Source: DASXKD01 sp963707905
Lineage (GTDB): Bacteria; Actinomycetota; Actinomycetes; Streptosporangiales; Streptosporangiaceae
Length of the DNA stretch: 64,000 nucleotides
Assembly: GCA_963707905.1 (NCBI GenBank)
Contig: CAVPSA010000056.1
Coordinates: forward strand, 1 to 64,000
Direction: 5' to 3'
Of this stretch, positions 52,064 to 60,541 are shown piece after piece. The notes below the pieces were generated by a model. It worked only from the letters and a program-made list of their open reading frames with translations, did no database searches and was not told the DNA's origin. Numbering within the stretch: the stretch's first letter is position 1; each line of letters begins with the position of its first letter. Position numbers and translations under genes: made by a program.

Positions 52064-52825
52064 TCACTGTGACGCGAGAGTTTCCGCGAGCGCCTCGTAA
52101 CTGAGCACCCGGCGCTGCCTGGTCACCTCCCGCCAGGCATCCCGCTGTTCGGCGTTCGCGTGCTCGGCGATGCTGGCGTCCATCGCGTCGTAGGCGATGT
52201 GGTACACGGCATCGACTTCGCCGGTGCCGCGTGCGATGGACGCCAGCCTGCTGGGCAGCGGCTCGGCGGTCACCGTCACCAGGTGTGGCTGCCTGCCGCG
52301 CCGGTGCCGGATCATCTGCAGGCACTCGTGCCTGATGTTCTGCACCCGGTCCGACCGGATGGTCCACTTGCACGAGATCGCCGCGTGCAGCGGCGGCAGG
52401 CCCGAACCGGTGCGGACCCCGGCCAGGCCCACCGTGACATCCGGCTTGATCAGGTAGTCCATCCCCAGCGAGATGCGCAGCTGCGGGCTGGCGCGCACCA
52501 GTGCGTCCACCTCCTTGAGGTGTGCGTACTGGTCGAAGCCGGTGATCAGCTTGCTCCGGCCGATCAGCCAGTCGCGGCCGGTACGGTAGCCGGGCAGTAC
52601 GCCCCGCAGATGGTCACAGACTGCCTGCTCAAGTGGCCCGCCGGGGTCCTTGGGCACGGCCGAGGTCACGTCACGGGACACGCCAAGCACGTCGAGTACC
52701 CCGGCGGCGATGCGCATGGATTCGGCACTGTCCACGTCCGCTGCGTTTGGCACTAAAGTCCAGCCGAGCCGGTTCTTGCCGCTCGCTTTCCAGCCGGCCA
52801 GAGCCGTCGCAAACGGTGCGTTCAT
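52064..52825 (-). CDS. NgoMIV-like type II restriction endonuclease
   Basis: A 253-residue PD-(D/E)XK nuclease of the NgoMIV/Cfr10I group. IKPDV holds the metal Asp (D129), SCKWTIRSDRVQNIRHE the catalytic Lys (K153) and, 14 residues later, Glu (E167). The K-X13-E arrangement matches the one I recall for NgoMIV, Cfr10I and Bse634I. NgoMIV cuts GCCGGC, and the conserved CKWTIRSDR stretch makes the same or a closely related target likely (inference). It sits 138 bases upstream of the C5 methylase on the same strand, forming a compact restriction-modification pair. Confidence 0.88.
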   Translation of the reverse strand: MNAPFATALAGWKASGKNRLGWTLVPNAADVDSAESMRIAAGVLDVLGVSRDVTSAVPKDPGGPLEQAVCDHLRGVLPGYRTGRDWLIGRSKLITGFDQYAHLKEVDALVRASPQLRISLGMDYLIKPDVTVGLAGVRTGSGLPPLHAAISCKWTIRSDRVQNIRHECLQMIRHRRGRQPHLVTVTAEPLPSRLASIARGTGEVDAVYHIAYDAMDASIAEHANAEQRDAWREVTRQRRVLSYEALAETLASQ

Positions 52826-52840
52826 TGTGTAAAGGCGCGG

Positions 52841-53818
52841 TCAGGGCTTCTTGGCCCGGCTGGGCGCGACGCGGGACAGTTCGCCGGGCTGCTTGGGGTA
52901 GACCGGCGGCCACGGCGCGTCGGGCAGCCCGGCCGCCTCGTCCCTGGCGGCCAGGCCGAGCAGCGGCGCCAGGTCCTGCGGGTCTTCGTTCATCGGCTGC
53001 CACGGGTCGCCGGCCGACTCCAGCCTGGCCGGCAGGGTGGCGATGGTGAACTGGTCGGGGTGGATGTCGTCGATCTCCGCCCAGGCCAGCGGCGTGGACA
53101 CCTGCGCGCCGGGGCGGGCGCGCACCGACCATGCGCCGAACACCGTCTTGTGCGGGGCATTCTGGTTGAAGTCGACGAAGACCCGGGAGCCGCGCTCTTC
53201 CTTCCACCAGGCGGCGGTCATCAGGTCCGGCCTGCGGCGCTCGGCCTCCCTGGCCAGCGCGACGGCGGCGGCGCGCACCTGGTAGGAGTCCCAGCGCGGC
53301 TGGAGCCGGACGTACACGTGCAGGCCGCGGTTGCCGGTCGTCTTGAGGTACCCGGTGATGCCCAGTTCGGTGAGCAGCCCGTGCACCTCGTGCGCCGCCT
53401 GCTGGATGTGGGCGAACTGCACCCCGGGGGAGGGATCCAGGTCGATCCGCAGTTCGTCGGTGTGCTGGGGGTCGCCCGCCAGGTAGGGCCAGACGTGGAA
53501 GCCCAGGCAGCCCAGGTTCACCGCCCACAGCACGTGGTCGATGTCGGCGGCGACCAGTGCCTGCGAGGTGGTGCCGTTCGGGGTGGACACGACCGTCGTC
53601 TGCAGCCAGTCCGGGGCGTTCTTCGGCACCCGCTTCTGGAAGAACGACGGCCCCGACGCGCCGTCGGGGAACCGCTGCAGCAGCACCGGGCGGCCGCCCA
53701 TGGTGCGCAGCAGCGGCCCGGCGACCCGCAGGTAGTGCTCGGCGAGGTCGCCCTTGGTCTCGCCCCGCTCGGCGAAGAACACCTTGTCCGCATGAGTGAT
53801 GAGGTTCAGGTCGCTCAT
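52841..53818 (-). CDS. LigD-type DNA polymerase domain protein
   Basis: A 325-residue stand-alone archaeo-eukaryotic primase-fold polymerase domain as in bacterial NHEJ ligase D. Visible features are LITHADKVFFAERGETKGDLAEHY near the start, PSFFQKRVPKNAPDW, the metal-binding LRIDLDPSPGVQFAHIQ, the KTTGNRGLHVYVRL motif, and RVFVDFNQNAPHKTVFGAWSVRA. It would add ribonucleotides or fill gaps at double-strand breaks, normally with Ku and a ligase, which are not in this window. The ATG at 53818 is used rather than an upstream TTG because AGGG lies directly before it. It precedes the nuclease gene by 15 bases. Confidence 0.9.
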   Translation of the reverse strand: MSDLNLITHADKVFFAERGETKGDLAEHYLRVAGPLLRTMGGRPVLLQRFPDGASGPSFFQKRVPKNAPDWLQTTVVSTPNGTTSQALVAADIDHVLWAVNLGCLGFHVWPYLAGDPQHTDELRIDLDPSPGVQFAHIQQAAHEVHGLLTELGITGYLKTTGNRGLHVYVRLQPRWDSYQVRAAAVALAREAERRRPDLMTAAWWKEERGSRVFVDFNQNAPHKTVFGAWSVRARPGAQVSTPLAWAEIDDIHPDQFTIATLPARLESAGDPWQPMNEDPQDLAPLLGLAARDEAAGLPDAPWPPVYPKQPGELSRVAPSRAKKP

Positions 53819-53931
53819 TTTCCCTGGCCAGGCGCTTCTCTCGACGGTTGTCAAGGCTACACGCTCACAGGTGAAATGCGCGTGATGCCCTGCCCATCGG
53901 CGGTGCGGAGGGCGATCGGGCGCTTCGGGTG

Positions 53932-54273
53932 TCAGCCCTCGGCGACGGCTGCCACCACCTGCTCGTGAAATCCGCTCTCATCGGTCCACTCGCCCGGGAC
54001 GAGTGGACGGTCTGGCCATTGGCTCATGAAGTCAACGGCACGGAGCCGGGCCGCACCCTGCGATGCGACCCGCGACGCGACGCGCGGAGCGGCCAGCTCG
54101 CGCGACTGCCACCGGGAGGCGGCCCAGCAAGCCATCGCGGCACAGAGCCACACGGCCTCAGCCAGCCAGCGCCACCCGCCGCCGAAGGCGCCCAGCGGCC
54201 AGCACAGTACCGCGCCGGTAAACAGCCACCTGACCAGCAAGCGCGCTGACGGCAATGCTGCGTGACGTGCCAT
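53932..54273 (-). CDS. small membrane protein, hypothetical
   Basis: A 113-residue protein without a recognised family. It has two hydrophobic segments, LVRWLFTGAVLCWPLGAFGG (about 13-32) and WLAEAVWLCAAMACWAASRW (about 36-55), then a soluble tail with RAVDFMSQWPDRPLVPGEWTDESGFHEQVVAAVAEG. Minus-strand third positions are mostly G/C, and the C-terminal region looks like real protein. An overlapping plus-strand frame is weaker. The region from here to the next gene (54274-54520) holds no supported gene. Confidence 0.5.
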   Translation of the reverse strand: MARHAALPSARLLVRWLFTGAVLCWPLGAFGGGWRWLAEAVWLCAAMACWAASRWQSRELAAPRVASRVASQGAARLRAVDFMSQWPDRPLVPGEWTDESGFHEQVVAAVAEG

Positions 54274-54520
54274 CTTGGTGACGACTCCCCCTCAGTGACA
54301 TGGGTCTCCCCGCGAACCGGCTGCCGCGCGATGGAGTTCCGCGTATTGGACGCGGCAGCGCGCCACTTGTTTTACAGGTAAAGAGCCCGTTTTGCGGATA
54401 AAGATCCCGGCCGCCAAGGTCAGCCCCAGGCGAGGATCAATCCGAGGGAGTGGTTCGCACGTGGACCGTCTGTCATCCCGTGCCCGCGCCTGACCGGCTG
54501 GGCGATCTAGCATCGTGGCC

Positions 54521-55327
54521 ATGGAGTCGGCGGGTAGTCATACGGCGATAGTGACCGGCGCCAACCACGGCATCGGCGCGGCGGCCGCGGCGGCGCTGGC
54601 CGCGCGCGGCTGCGCGGTGCTGTGCACGTACCTGCGGGTCGACGAGCCTGCCCCGGGCCTTCCCGCGGCCTACCGCAGCAACCGGGCCGGTGACGGGGAG
54701 GCGGTGGCGGACCGGATCCGGGCCGGCGGGGGGCGGGCGCTGGCCGTGGAGGCCAACCTGGCCGACCCGGCCACCCCGGCCGGGCTCTTCGACACCGCCG
54801 AGGAGCACCTGGGCCCGGTGGACATCCTGGTCAACAATGCCTCCGGATGGATCGCCGACACCTTCCAGCCGGCCCACACCGACGGGTTCGGCCGGACGGT
54901 CCAGGCGGTCAGCCCCGGCACCTGGCTGCAGCAGTTCGGCGTCGACGCGATGGCCGCGGGCCTGATGATCGCCGAGTTCGCCCGGCGGCACATCGCCCGC
55001 GGCGGGACCTGGGGCCGGATCATCGGCCTCACCTCGGGCGGGGACATGGGGTTCCCCGGCGAGGTCTCCTACGGTGCGGCCAAGGCGGCCCAGAGCAGCT
55101 ACACCATGTCGGCGGCCATCGAACTCGGCGGCTACGGGGTCACCGCGAACATGGTCCACCCGCCGGTCACCGACACCGGCTGGGTCAACGACGCGGTCCG
55201 CAAGCTGGTCGCGGACAGCCCGAGCATGTTCCATGTCGCCGACCCGGCCGAGGTCGCCGAGGTGATCGCCTACCTGGCCTCGGACGCCGCCGCCCTGATC
55301 ACCGCCAACGTGATCACTCTCCGCTGA
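54521..55327 (+). CDS. short-chain dehydrogenase/reductase
   Basis: A 268-residue NAD(P)-dependent oxidoreductase with the classical SDR layout: TGANHGIGAAAAAAL near 12-26, GPVDILVNNASGWI (NNAS) near 106, the catalytic Ser in GLTSGG and Tyr-Lys in SYGAAKAAQSSY near 187-195, and the closing IAYLASDAAALITANVITL. The region after NNAS is longer than usual. The substrate is unknown. ATG 54521 is used; a GTG two codons earlier is also possible, and neither has a strong ribosome site. It is convergent with the DDAH-like gene. Confidence 0.9.
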   Translation: MESAGSHTAIVTGANHGIGAAAAAALAARGCAVLCTYLRVDEPAPGLPAAYRSNRAGDGEAVADRIRAGGGRALAVEANLADPATPAGLFDTAEEHLGPVDILVNNASGWIADTFQPAHTDGFGRTVQAVSPGTWLQQFGVDAMAAGLMIAEFARRHIARGGTWGRIIGLTSGGDMGFPGEVSYGAAKAAQSSYTMSAAIELGGYGVTANMVHPPVTDTGWVNDAVRKLVADSPSMFHVADPAEVAEVIAYLASDAAALITANVITLR

Positions 55328-55382
55328 CCGGCGCCGGCGGTGCTGGCCGTGGCGGCGGGGCGGAGCCGCGCTGGTCAAGGGT

Positions 55383-56273
55383 TCAGCCCGCGCGCAGCAG
55401 TGGCTGGGTCAGGCAGGTCGGGCCGCCGTCGCCCTTCAGCGAGATCTCCGAGCCGTCGTAACAGTGCACCTCACAGCCGTGGTGCTCCAGCGCCCGGCGG
55501 GTGAGCGGGTTTCCCTCCAGCATGACCACCTGACGTGGCCGGACCGCGAGCACGTTGCAGGCCATCGCCGCATACTCGGCGGTGTCCACCGCGATCACCC
55601 GCACGCCGCGTTCGGCGAGGGTCTCCATGAGTGCGACCGGCGCCAGCGGCGGGAACACGACCGCCAGGTCATCGGCGACCGGCGAGAGGAACGACATCAG
55701 GTGCAGCACGTGGCCCGGCCCGAGGTCATGCGGCAGGTCCACGGACACGACCGTGACCCCTTCGGCGGCCATGATCGTGCGCAGCTGTGCTATCCCCGCG
55801 GCGTTGGTCCGGTAGCTGCGCCCGATGATCAGTGTCTGCGGGTCCAGCCAGACGAAGTCCCCGCCGTCGGCACGGGCTGCGCCGTCAAGCCGCGCCACCA
55901 CGGGAACGCCCGCCGCCTCCAGTGCCGCGCCCAGGTGGGCCGGTTCGCCCTGGCGGGCCGGCTTGGCCATCTGGAACAGCACCCCGCCGCGTTGCGTGAC
56001 CAGCCCCGGATCCCGGATGTAGGTGGCATCGACGAGCCCGTCCAGTGCGGCGGCATTCTCGACCGCGCAGCCGAGGCTGGCCAGCAGCTCACAGAAGGCC
56101 CCGTGCTGCGCCATGAGCAGGCCAGGATCGGGCTGCCGCCAGTCGGCGGCAGCGAAGTCACCCGTGGTTGCGGGCCGCCGGACAAGCACCCGGCGCAGCG
56201 GCGAACACATCGAACTGACGCCATACCGCGCGCCCGCGGCGAGCCCGCCGGCCTCGTGACTGCTGGCACCCAC
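55383..56273 (-). CDS. dimethylarginine dimethylaminohydrolase/amidinotransferase-like protein
   Basis: A 296-residue guanidino-group-modifying enzyme of the DDAH/arginine deiminase fold. Expected active-site regions are YIRDPGLVTQRGGVL, ADGGDFVWLDPQTLIIGRSYRTNAAG, the His in DLGPGHVLHLMSFLSP, and the nucleophile Cys in LKGDGGPTCLTQPLLR close to the C-terminus. It may hydrolyse methylated arginines to citrulline or act on a related guanidine. The GTG at 56273 is chosen because GGAG lies four bases before it; an ATG at 56210 is the alternative. It is divergent from the quinone-reductase gene. Confidence 0.88.
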   Translation of the reverse strand: MGASSHEAGGLAAGARYGVSSMCSPLRRVLVRRPATTGDFAAADWRQPDPGLLMAQHGAFCELLASLGCAVENAAALDGLVDATYIRDPGLVTQRGGVLFQMAKPARQGEPAHLGAALEAAGVPVVARLDGAARADGGDFVWLDPQTLIIGRSYRTNAAGIAQLRTIMAAEGVTVVSVDLPHDLGPGHVLHLMSFLSPVADDLAVVFPPLAPVALMETLAERGVRVIAVDTAEYAAMACNVLAVRPRQVVMLEGNPLTRRALEHHGCEVHCYDGSEISLKGDGGPTCLTQPLLRAG

Positions 56274-56377
56274 GGCGCTCCAGTTAACCGGCCCGGTGAT
56301 CAGCCCGCAAGGACCAAGCCTCCCAGGGCTGCCAGCCGGCGGGAATGCGCGGCTGCGACGGTGATGTTGCGGCCGGT

Positions 56378-57325
56378 GTGGCACTTGTTGTGATCGCCGC
56401 CGGGTACGGCGGCCCCGAGGTCCTGTCCGTCGTCGAGGAGCCGCTCCGGGAACCGGCCGCAGGTGAGGCCCGGATCGAGGTCAGGGCGGCCGGCGTCAAC
56501 CCGGTGGACGTCAAGTCCTACAGCGGGGCCTTCGGGCAGGACCCCGCCCGGCTGCCGATCCGGCTCGGTGCGGAGGCCGCCGGGGTGGTGACCGCGGTGG
56601 GGCCCGATACCGTCGGCCCGGCGGGCCCGGTCGGTGTCGGCGACGAGGTCATCGTCTTCCGTGCCCCCGGAGCCTATGCCTCCGAGCTGGTGGTGCCGGG
56701 CCAGGCGGTGATCCCGAAGCCGGGCACGCTGGACTGGCCGCAGGCCGCGGGGCTGATGCTGACCGGGGTGACCGCGTGGCACCTGCTTGCCGCGACGGAT
56801 GTGGGCCCGGGCGACACGGTGCTCGTCCATGGTGGCAGCGGCGGGGTCGGCCTGATGGCCGTCCAGCTCGCCGTCATCCGTGGCGCGAAGGTCGTGGCCA
56901 CGGCGAGCCCCGCACGGCATGAGCTGCTGAAGGAGCTGGGTGCCATCCCGGTGGCCTACGGCCCGGGCCTGGCGGACCGGGTCATGGTCGCGGCTCCGGG
57001 CGGGGTCGACGCGGCCCTGGATCTGGTCGGCACCGACGAAGCCTGGGATGTCTCCATGGGCCTGGTCGCTGACCGGGCGCGGATTGCCACGATCGTGGCG
57101 TTCGGGCGGGGGCTGCAGGCAGGGATCAAGGTGCTCGGCGGCGCGCCCGGCGCGGATCCCGGCACCGAGATCCGCGAGCGCGCCCGGCTGGAACTGGCCA
57201 GGCTCGCCCAGGACGGGAGGCTGCGGGTGCTGGTCTCCCAGACGTTCCCGCTGGCCGAAGCCGCCGCCGCGCACCATGCGATCCTGGACGGCCACACCAC
57301 CGGCAAGATCGCCCTGATCCCCTGA
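56378..57325 (+). CDS. zinc-independent quinone oxidoreductase (MDR family)
   Basis: A 315-residue NADPH:quinone reductase-like enzyme. It starts VALVVIAAGYGGPEVLSVVEEP, typical of the family (AYGGPEVL), with GVNPVDVKSYSGAF, LGAEAAGVVTAVGP and the nucleotide loop VLVHGGSGGVGLMAVQLAV near 150. Zinc ligands are absent. Family alignment favours the GTG at 56378, but an ATG 11 codons earlier (56345) is open too, and neither has a clear ribosome site. The next features downstream are a short intergenic stretch and a secreted protein gene. Confidence 0.88.
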   Translation: MALVVIAAGYGGPEVLSVVEEPLREPAAGEARIEVRAAGVNPVDVKSYSGAFGQDPARLPIRLGAEAAGVVTAVGPDTVGPAGPVGVGDEVIVFRAPGAYASELVVPGQAVIPKPGTLDWPQAAGLMLTGVTAWHLLAATDVGPGDTVLVHGGSGGVGLMAVQLAVIRGAKVVATASPARHELLKELGAIPVAYGPGLADRVMVAAPGGVDAALDLVGTDEAWDVSMGLVADRARIATIVAFGRGLQAGIKVLGGAPGADPGTEIRERARLELARLAQDGRLRVLVSQTFPLAEAAAAHHAILDGHTTGKIALIP

Positions 57326-57560
57326 CGTGCACGCGGCCCCGGCGTGCAGGGGATGTCATAGCGAGGCGGCCAGACTGTGGTGGTTTTGTGGTGGTTTGGT
57401 GCCAGAGTGACTCGCTTGGCGCTTCTGGGTTGCATGGTTGCGGGGATGTGCGGGACCCTGCGGCGGCCGTAACGTCTCGTGGTGCCGGGTGAGGCCACTG
57501 GCCGACGCCAGCGGCATAGCATCCGGCGGCCAGGGTGCAGGCCCGGAGAGGGAGCGGACC

Positions 57561-57982
57561 ATGGGGATCCGGGCTCTGCGCCTGGTCGCGGGTATTGCGG
57601 CGGTGGCGGCCACGTTCGCGATCACCGCTGGGCCGGCCGGGCCGGCCGAGGCGTCCACCGGACAGGTGGTGATCGCCGTCGCGACCGGAACGAAGCTGGA
57701 GATCGCCCGGCAGCAACGGCGTCCGTGGCAGATCGAGAACGTGGCCTCCGGCTCTACGGGCAGCCGTCGGTGGCACTGGAGAGCAACGGCATCACGGGCT
57801 GGGGCGACAACGCCGACGTGGCGATAGCCGCGCAGTCCTCCGGCGGCCTGGTGATGACCTCGATCGACAGCAGCGACGTGGTCGACTTCTACTCGGAGGC
57901 GCCGGGCGGCAGCACCTGGAGCCAGACGCGGATCACCGGGATCTCGTTCCCGATGGACACGCCCGCCATCGCCGCCAGCTGA
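57561..57982 (+). pseudogene. small secreted protein, one frame break
   Basis: An exported protein of about 140 residues, function unknown. A clear signal peptide (MGIRALRLVAGIAAVAATFAITAGPAGPAEAST) with AGGGAG six bases upstream opens one frame. At about 57750 the coding character moves to another frame reading YGQPSVALESNGITGWGDNADVAIAAQSSGG, then SEAPGGSTWSQTRITGISFP and a stop. The span is one base short of a multiple of three. The second half resembles short beta-propeller-type repeats of secreted proteins and might be the truncated end of a larger family. Confidence 0.65.
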
Positions 57983-58045
57983 GCGTCGGCCGACGCACCC
58001 CTGGAACCAGGGACACAGCGCCATGGCCTTGTAGCCGGGCTAATA

Positions 58046-58064
58046 GTAAGGATACTGTCCTAAC
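58046..58064. promoter_or_regulatory. palindromic operator GTAAGGA-tactg-TCCTAAC upstream of the chitinase
   Basis: A 19-base palindrome with one mismatch between the 7-base half-sites, lying 77 bases before the chitinase ATG. Outside the palindrome it shares ATAGT and AACAAA.TTG with the site at 63608-63626, a match of 27 of 29 bases. It is probably the binding site of the ROK-family repressor encoded nearby. Confidence 0.8.
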
Positions 58065-58140
58065 AAACTTGACCGGCAGCCGCGCCCCGGGCCGTGCCTG
58101 CCGTCGGTTGCCGCCCCCAAGGCAGGAGGAACCGATCCGC

Positions 58141-59217
58141 ATGAAGCGCATCCCGCTCCGCCCGCGAACGGCCCTGGCCCTCGGGCTTTGCGTGCCACTC
58201 AGTGTCACCCTCGGCGCCGGTGCGGCAGCGGCGGCCGCCCGCTCCGCGCCTGCCGCGCAGCACGGTCAGAGCCTCATCCCGGGGCACGTCTACGCCCCCT
58301 ACTTCGAGACCTGGACCAGGAACAACATTCCCGCCATCGCACGCAAGTCCGGCGCCCGCTACCTGACCCTCGCCTTCCTGCAGACTCCCAAGAAGGGCTC
58401 GTGCCAGGTCGCCTGGGACGGCAACCCGCGCCAGATCGTCAAGCCCGGCGGCCGTTATGTCCACCAGGTCCGCGAGTTGCGCGCCATGGGCGGGGACGTG
58501 GTCCCGTCGTTCGGCGGGTTCAGCGCCGACCAGGGTGGCACGGAGATCGCCGACTCCTGCCCGAGCGTGCCGAAGATCGCCAAGGCCTACGAGTCCGTGG
58601 TGACCACTTACGGCGTGACCCGCCTGGACATGGACGTGGAGGCCAGGTCGCTGAGCAACAAGGCGGGCATCGCCCGGCGCAGCGAGGCGATCGCGCTGCT
58701 GCAGAAGTGGGCCGCCCGCACGCACCGCACGGTGCAGATCGTGTTCACGATCGGCGTCGAGCCGTGGGGGCTGCCCGGCAACTGCTTCAACGTGCTGAAG
58801 AGCGCGGCCGCGCACGGCGTGCGGTTCACCGTGAACATCATGACCTTCGACTACTACATCAAGGCCAGCCAGACGGGCATCGAGATGGGCAAGGCTGCCA
58901 TCAAGGCGCTGAACGGCACGCACGCGCAACTCGCGCAGCTTTACCCGCACCTCAGCCAGCGAAGCCTCTGGTCAATAGAAGGCATAACGATCCTTCCGGG
59001 GATCGACGATTACCCGAAGAAGACCGAGGTCACCTACCTGCCAGACGCACGGGCGATTGCCAGCTTCGCGCAGTCCCACGGGATGCCGGAGATTTCCATC
59101 TGGGCGATCCAGCGGGACAACGGCGGCTGCCCCGGCACCATCGACAGCAACTCCTGCTCCGGGATCAAGCAGTCCACCTGGGCCTTCAGCCACGTCTTCG
59201 ACGGCTTCACCAGCTAA
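58141..59217 (+). CDS. secreted GH18 chitinase-like glycoside hydrolase
   Basis: A 358-residue exported glycoside hydrolase. Residues 1-35 are a signal peptide. The TIM-barrel domain contains HVYAPYFETWTR near 49, GGDVVPSFGGFSADQGG at 118-133 (the SGG-like strand) and RLDMDVEARS at 161-170, with E167 as the catalytic acid of the DXDXE motif. FTVNIMTFDYYI and the terminal SIWAIQRDNGG (conserved Trp) complete the fold. No chitin-binding module is attached. GGAGG lies eleven bases before the ATG. The palindrome upstream indicates repression in the absence of amino sugar. Confidence 0.88.
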   Translation: MKRIPLRPRTALALGLCVPLSVTLGAGAAAAAARSAPAAQHGQSLIPGHVYAPYFETWTRNNIPAIARKSGARYLTLAFLQTPKKGSCQVAWDGNPRQIVKPGGRYVHQVRELRAMGGDVVPSFGGFSADQGGTEIADSCPSVPKIAKAYESVVTTYGVTRLDMDVEARSLSNKAGIARRSEAIALLQKWAARTHRTVQIVFTIGVEPWGLPGNCFNVLKSAAAHGVRFTVNIMTFDYYIKASQTGIEMGKAAIKALNGTHAQLAQLYPHLSQRSLWSIEGITILPGIDDYPKKTEVTYLPDARAIASFAQSHGMPEISIWAIQRDNGGCPGTIDSNSCSGIKQSTWAFSHVFDGFTS

Positions 59218-59234
59218 CGGGCTCGCCCAGCGCA

Positions 59235-59280
59235 TGAATGTGAATCTGGTGTTGTTCCAGCAACACCGGATTCACATTCA
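59235..59280. terminator. 20-bp hairpin after the chitinase gene
   Basis: Bases 59235-59254 pair with 59261-59280 with a single G-T wobble and a 6-base loop (TTCCAG). It begins 18 bases after the chitinase stop and lies before the 3' end of the convergent MFS gene, so it is probably a bidirectional terminator. It is much richer in A/T than its surroundings. Confidence 0.7.
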
Positions 59281-59340
59281 CGGACCCTGCGACTAGAGCG
59301 TGAAAGGAGGTGCCAGGCCGTCCGGCCGCCCGGTTGAGGG

Positions 59341-60508
59341 TCAACGGCTTGCCCTGACGCTGCGCTGGGCGGCGGCCAGCGTGCCGAGCAAGGTCGCGGC
59401 GAGGAGAGCGTAGGGCACAAGATCAGAGGTTGCCTGGGCCAGCGCGCCGCTCAGTGATGCCGCGACCGCCTGCCCGGTCGCCCAGGCCAGGTTGGCCAGG
59501 CCGAAGGCGAGCCCCTGGTGCAGGCCAAGGCGGTCCGCCCCCGCCGACAGCAGCGCGGTGGCCGGCGCGAACAGCGCGCCGTAGGCCGGCAGCCCCACGA
59601 CAAGCAGCGCCACCAGCAGGTACTGCGAGGGCAGCACCGGCGTCAGCAGGCTGACCACCACCGCGCCCGCCAGCGCGATCCGGATCGGCAGCAGCGCGCC
59701 CCGGCGGTCCGAGCAGGCCGGCCAGCGGGGAGATGCCCGACTCGATGGCCGCGGCGGCGAGGAACGTCCCGCCGATCACCGTGGCCGAGGCGCCGAGCTG
59801 GCTCAGCCGCAGTGGCGCGAGCACGTCCATCACGCCGAAGGCAAGGCCGGGCAGCAGTGTCAGCCACATGCCCGCGCCGACCTGCCGGTCGCGGAACGCG
59901 GGCCAGGCCGCGCGCAGTGGCTGCGGCGGGACGGCGGGCGGGGCCGCCACGGCGAACGCCAGCGCCATCAGGATCCCGCCGGCCACGGCCGCCCCGGCGA
60001 ACGCGGGCCCCGTCCCCACCTGGTTGGCCACGATCCCGACGAGCGGGCCGAACAGCGCGCCGACCACCGCCGCCCCGAGCGCGGTGCCAAGCAGCTCACC
60101 ACGGCGTTCCTCCGGCGAGGCCGTGGCCAGCCAGGCCAGGCCCGCCGCCCAGGTGCAGGCGCCGCCCAGGCCCTGGACGAAACGCGCCCCGTCCAGCACG
60201 GCCGGGTTCGTCGCCCAGCCGAACACCAGGGTGGACGCGCTCATCAGGGTCAGTCCCAGCAGGACCACGGGGCGGTAGCCCAGGCGGGCCGCCAGCACCC
60301 CGCCCGGCAGCGCGCCCACCAGGGTTCCCGCAGGGTAGGCGGCGACCAGCAGCCCGGCGCCTGCCTTGGTCAGGCCGGCGGTCCGGACGTAGTGCGGGAG
60401 CAGCGGGGTCAGCGCGGTAAAGAAAACAGTGTCGACCAGGACAAGAGCGCAGACGAACGCCAGCAAGGCGAACACCGGGCGCGATAGCCTCGGCCGGGCC
60501 AACCTCAC
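59341..60508 (-). pseudogene. MFS transporter, one frame break
   Basis: Drug/sugar exporter-like major facilitator with about 12 helices, roughly 388 residues when repaired. The first frame gives VFALLAFVCALVLVDTVFFTAL, the conserved loop VAAYPAGTLVGALPGGVLAARLGYRP, FVQGLGGACTWAAGLAWL, and on to SGISPLAGLL. Near 59712 it changes to SDRRGALLPIRIALAGAVVVS and continues to the end. The span is one base over a multiple of three. GTG 60508, with GGAGG eight bases before it, is taken as start. It is divergent from the lipoprotein gene. Confidence 0.8.
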
Positions 60509-60541
60509 CCCGGACACCTCCAAATCACGGGAGCACACCAC

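Noticed and set aside
54026..54265. A plus-strand 79-residue protein opposite the small membrane protein gene
   Set aside because: Low-complexity Ala/Ser/Arg composition and no ribosome site; the minus strand has membrane helices and better third-position bias.
57376..57400. TGGTGGTT direct repeats as a regulatory array
   Set aside because: Two short GT-rich copies before the secreted protein gene are too simple and too few to separate from chance.
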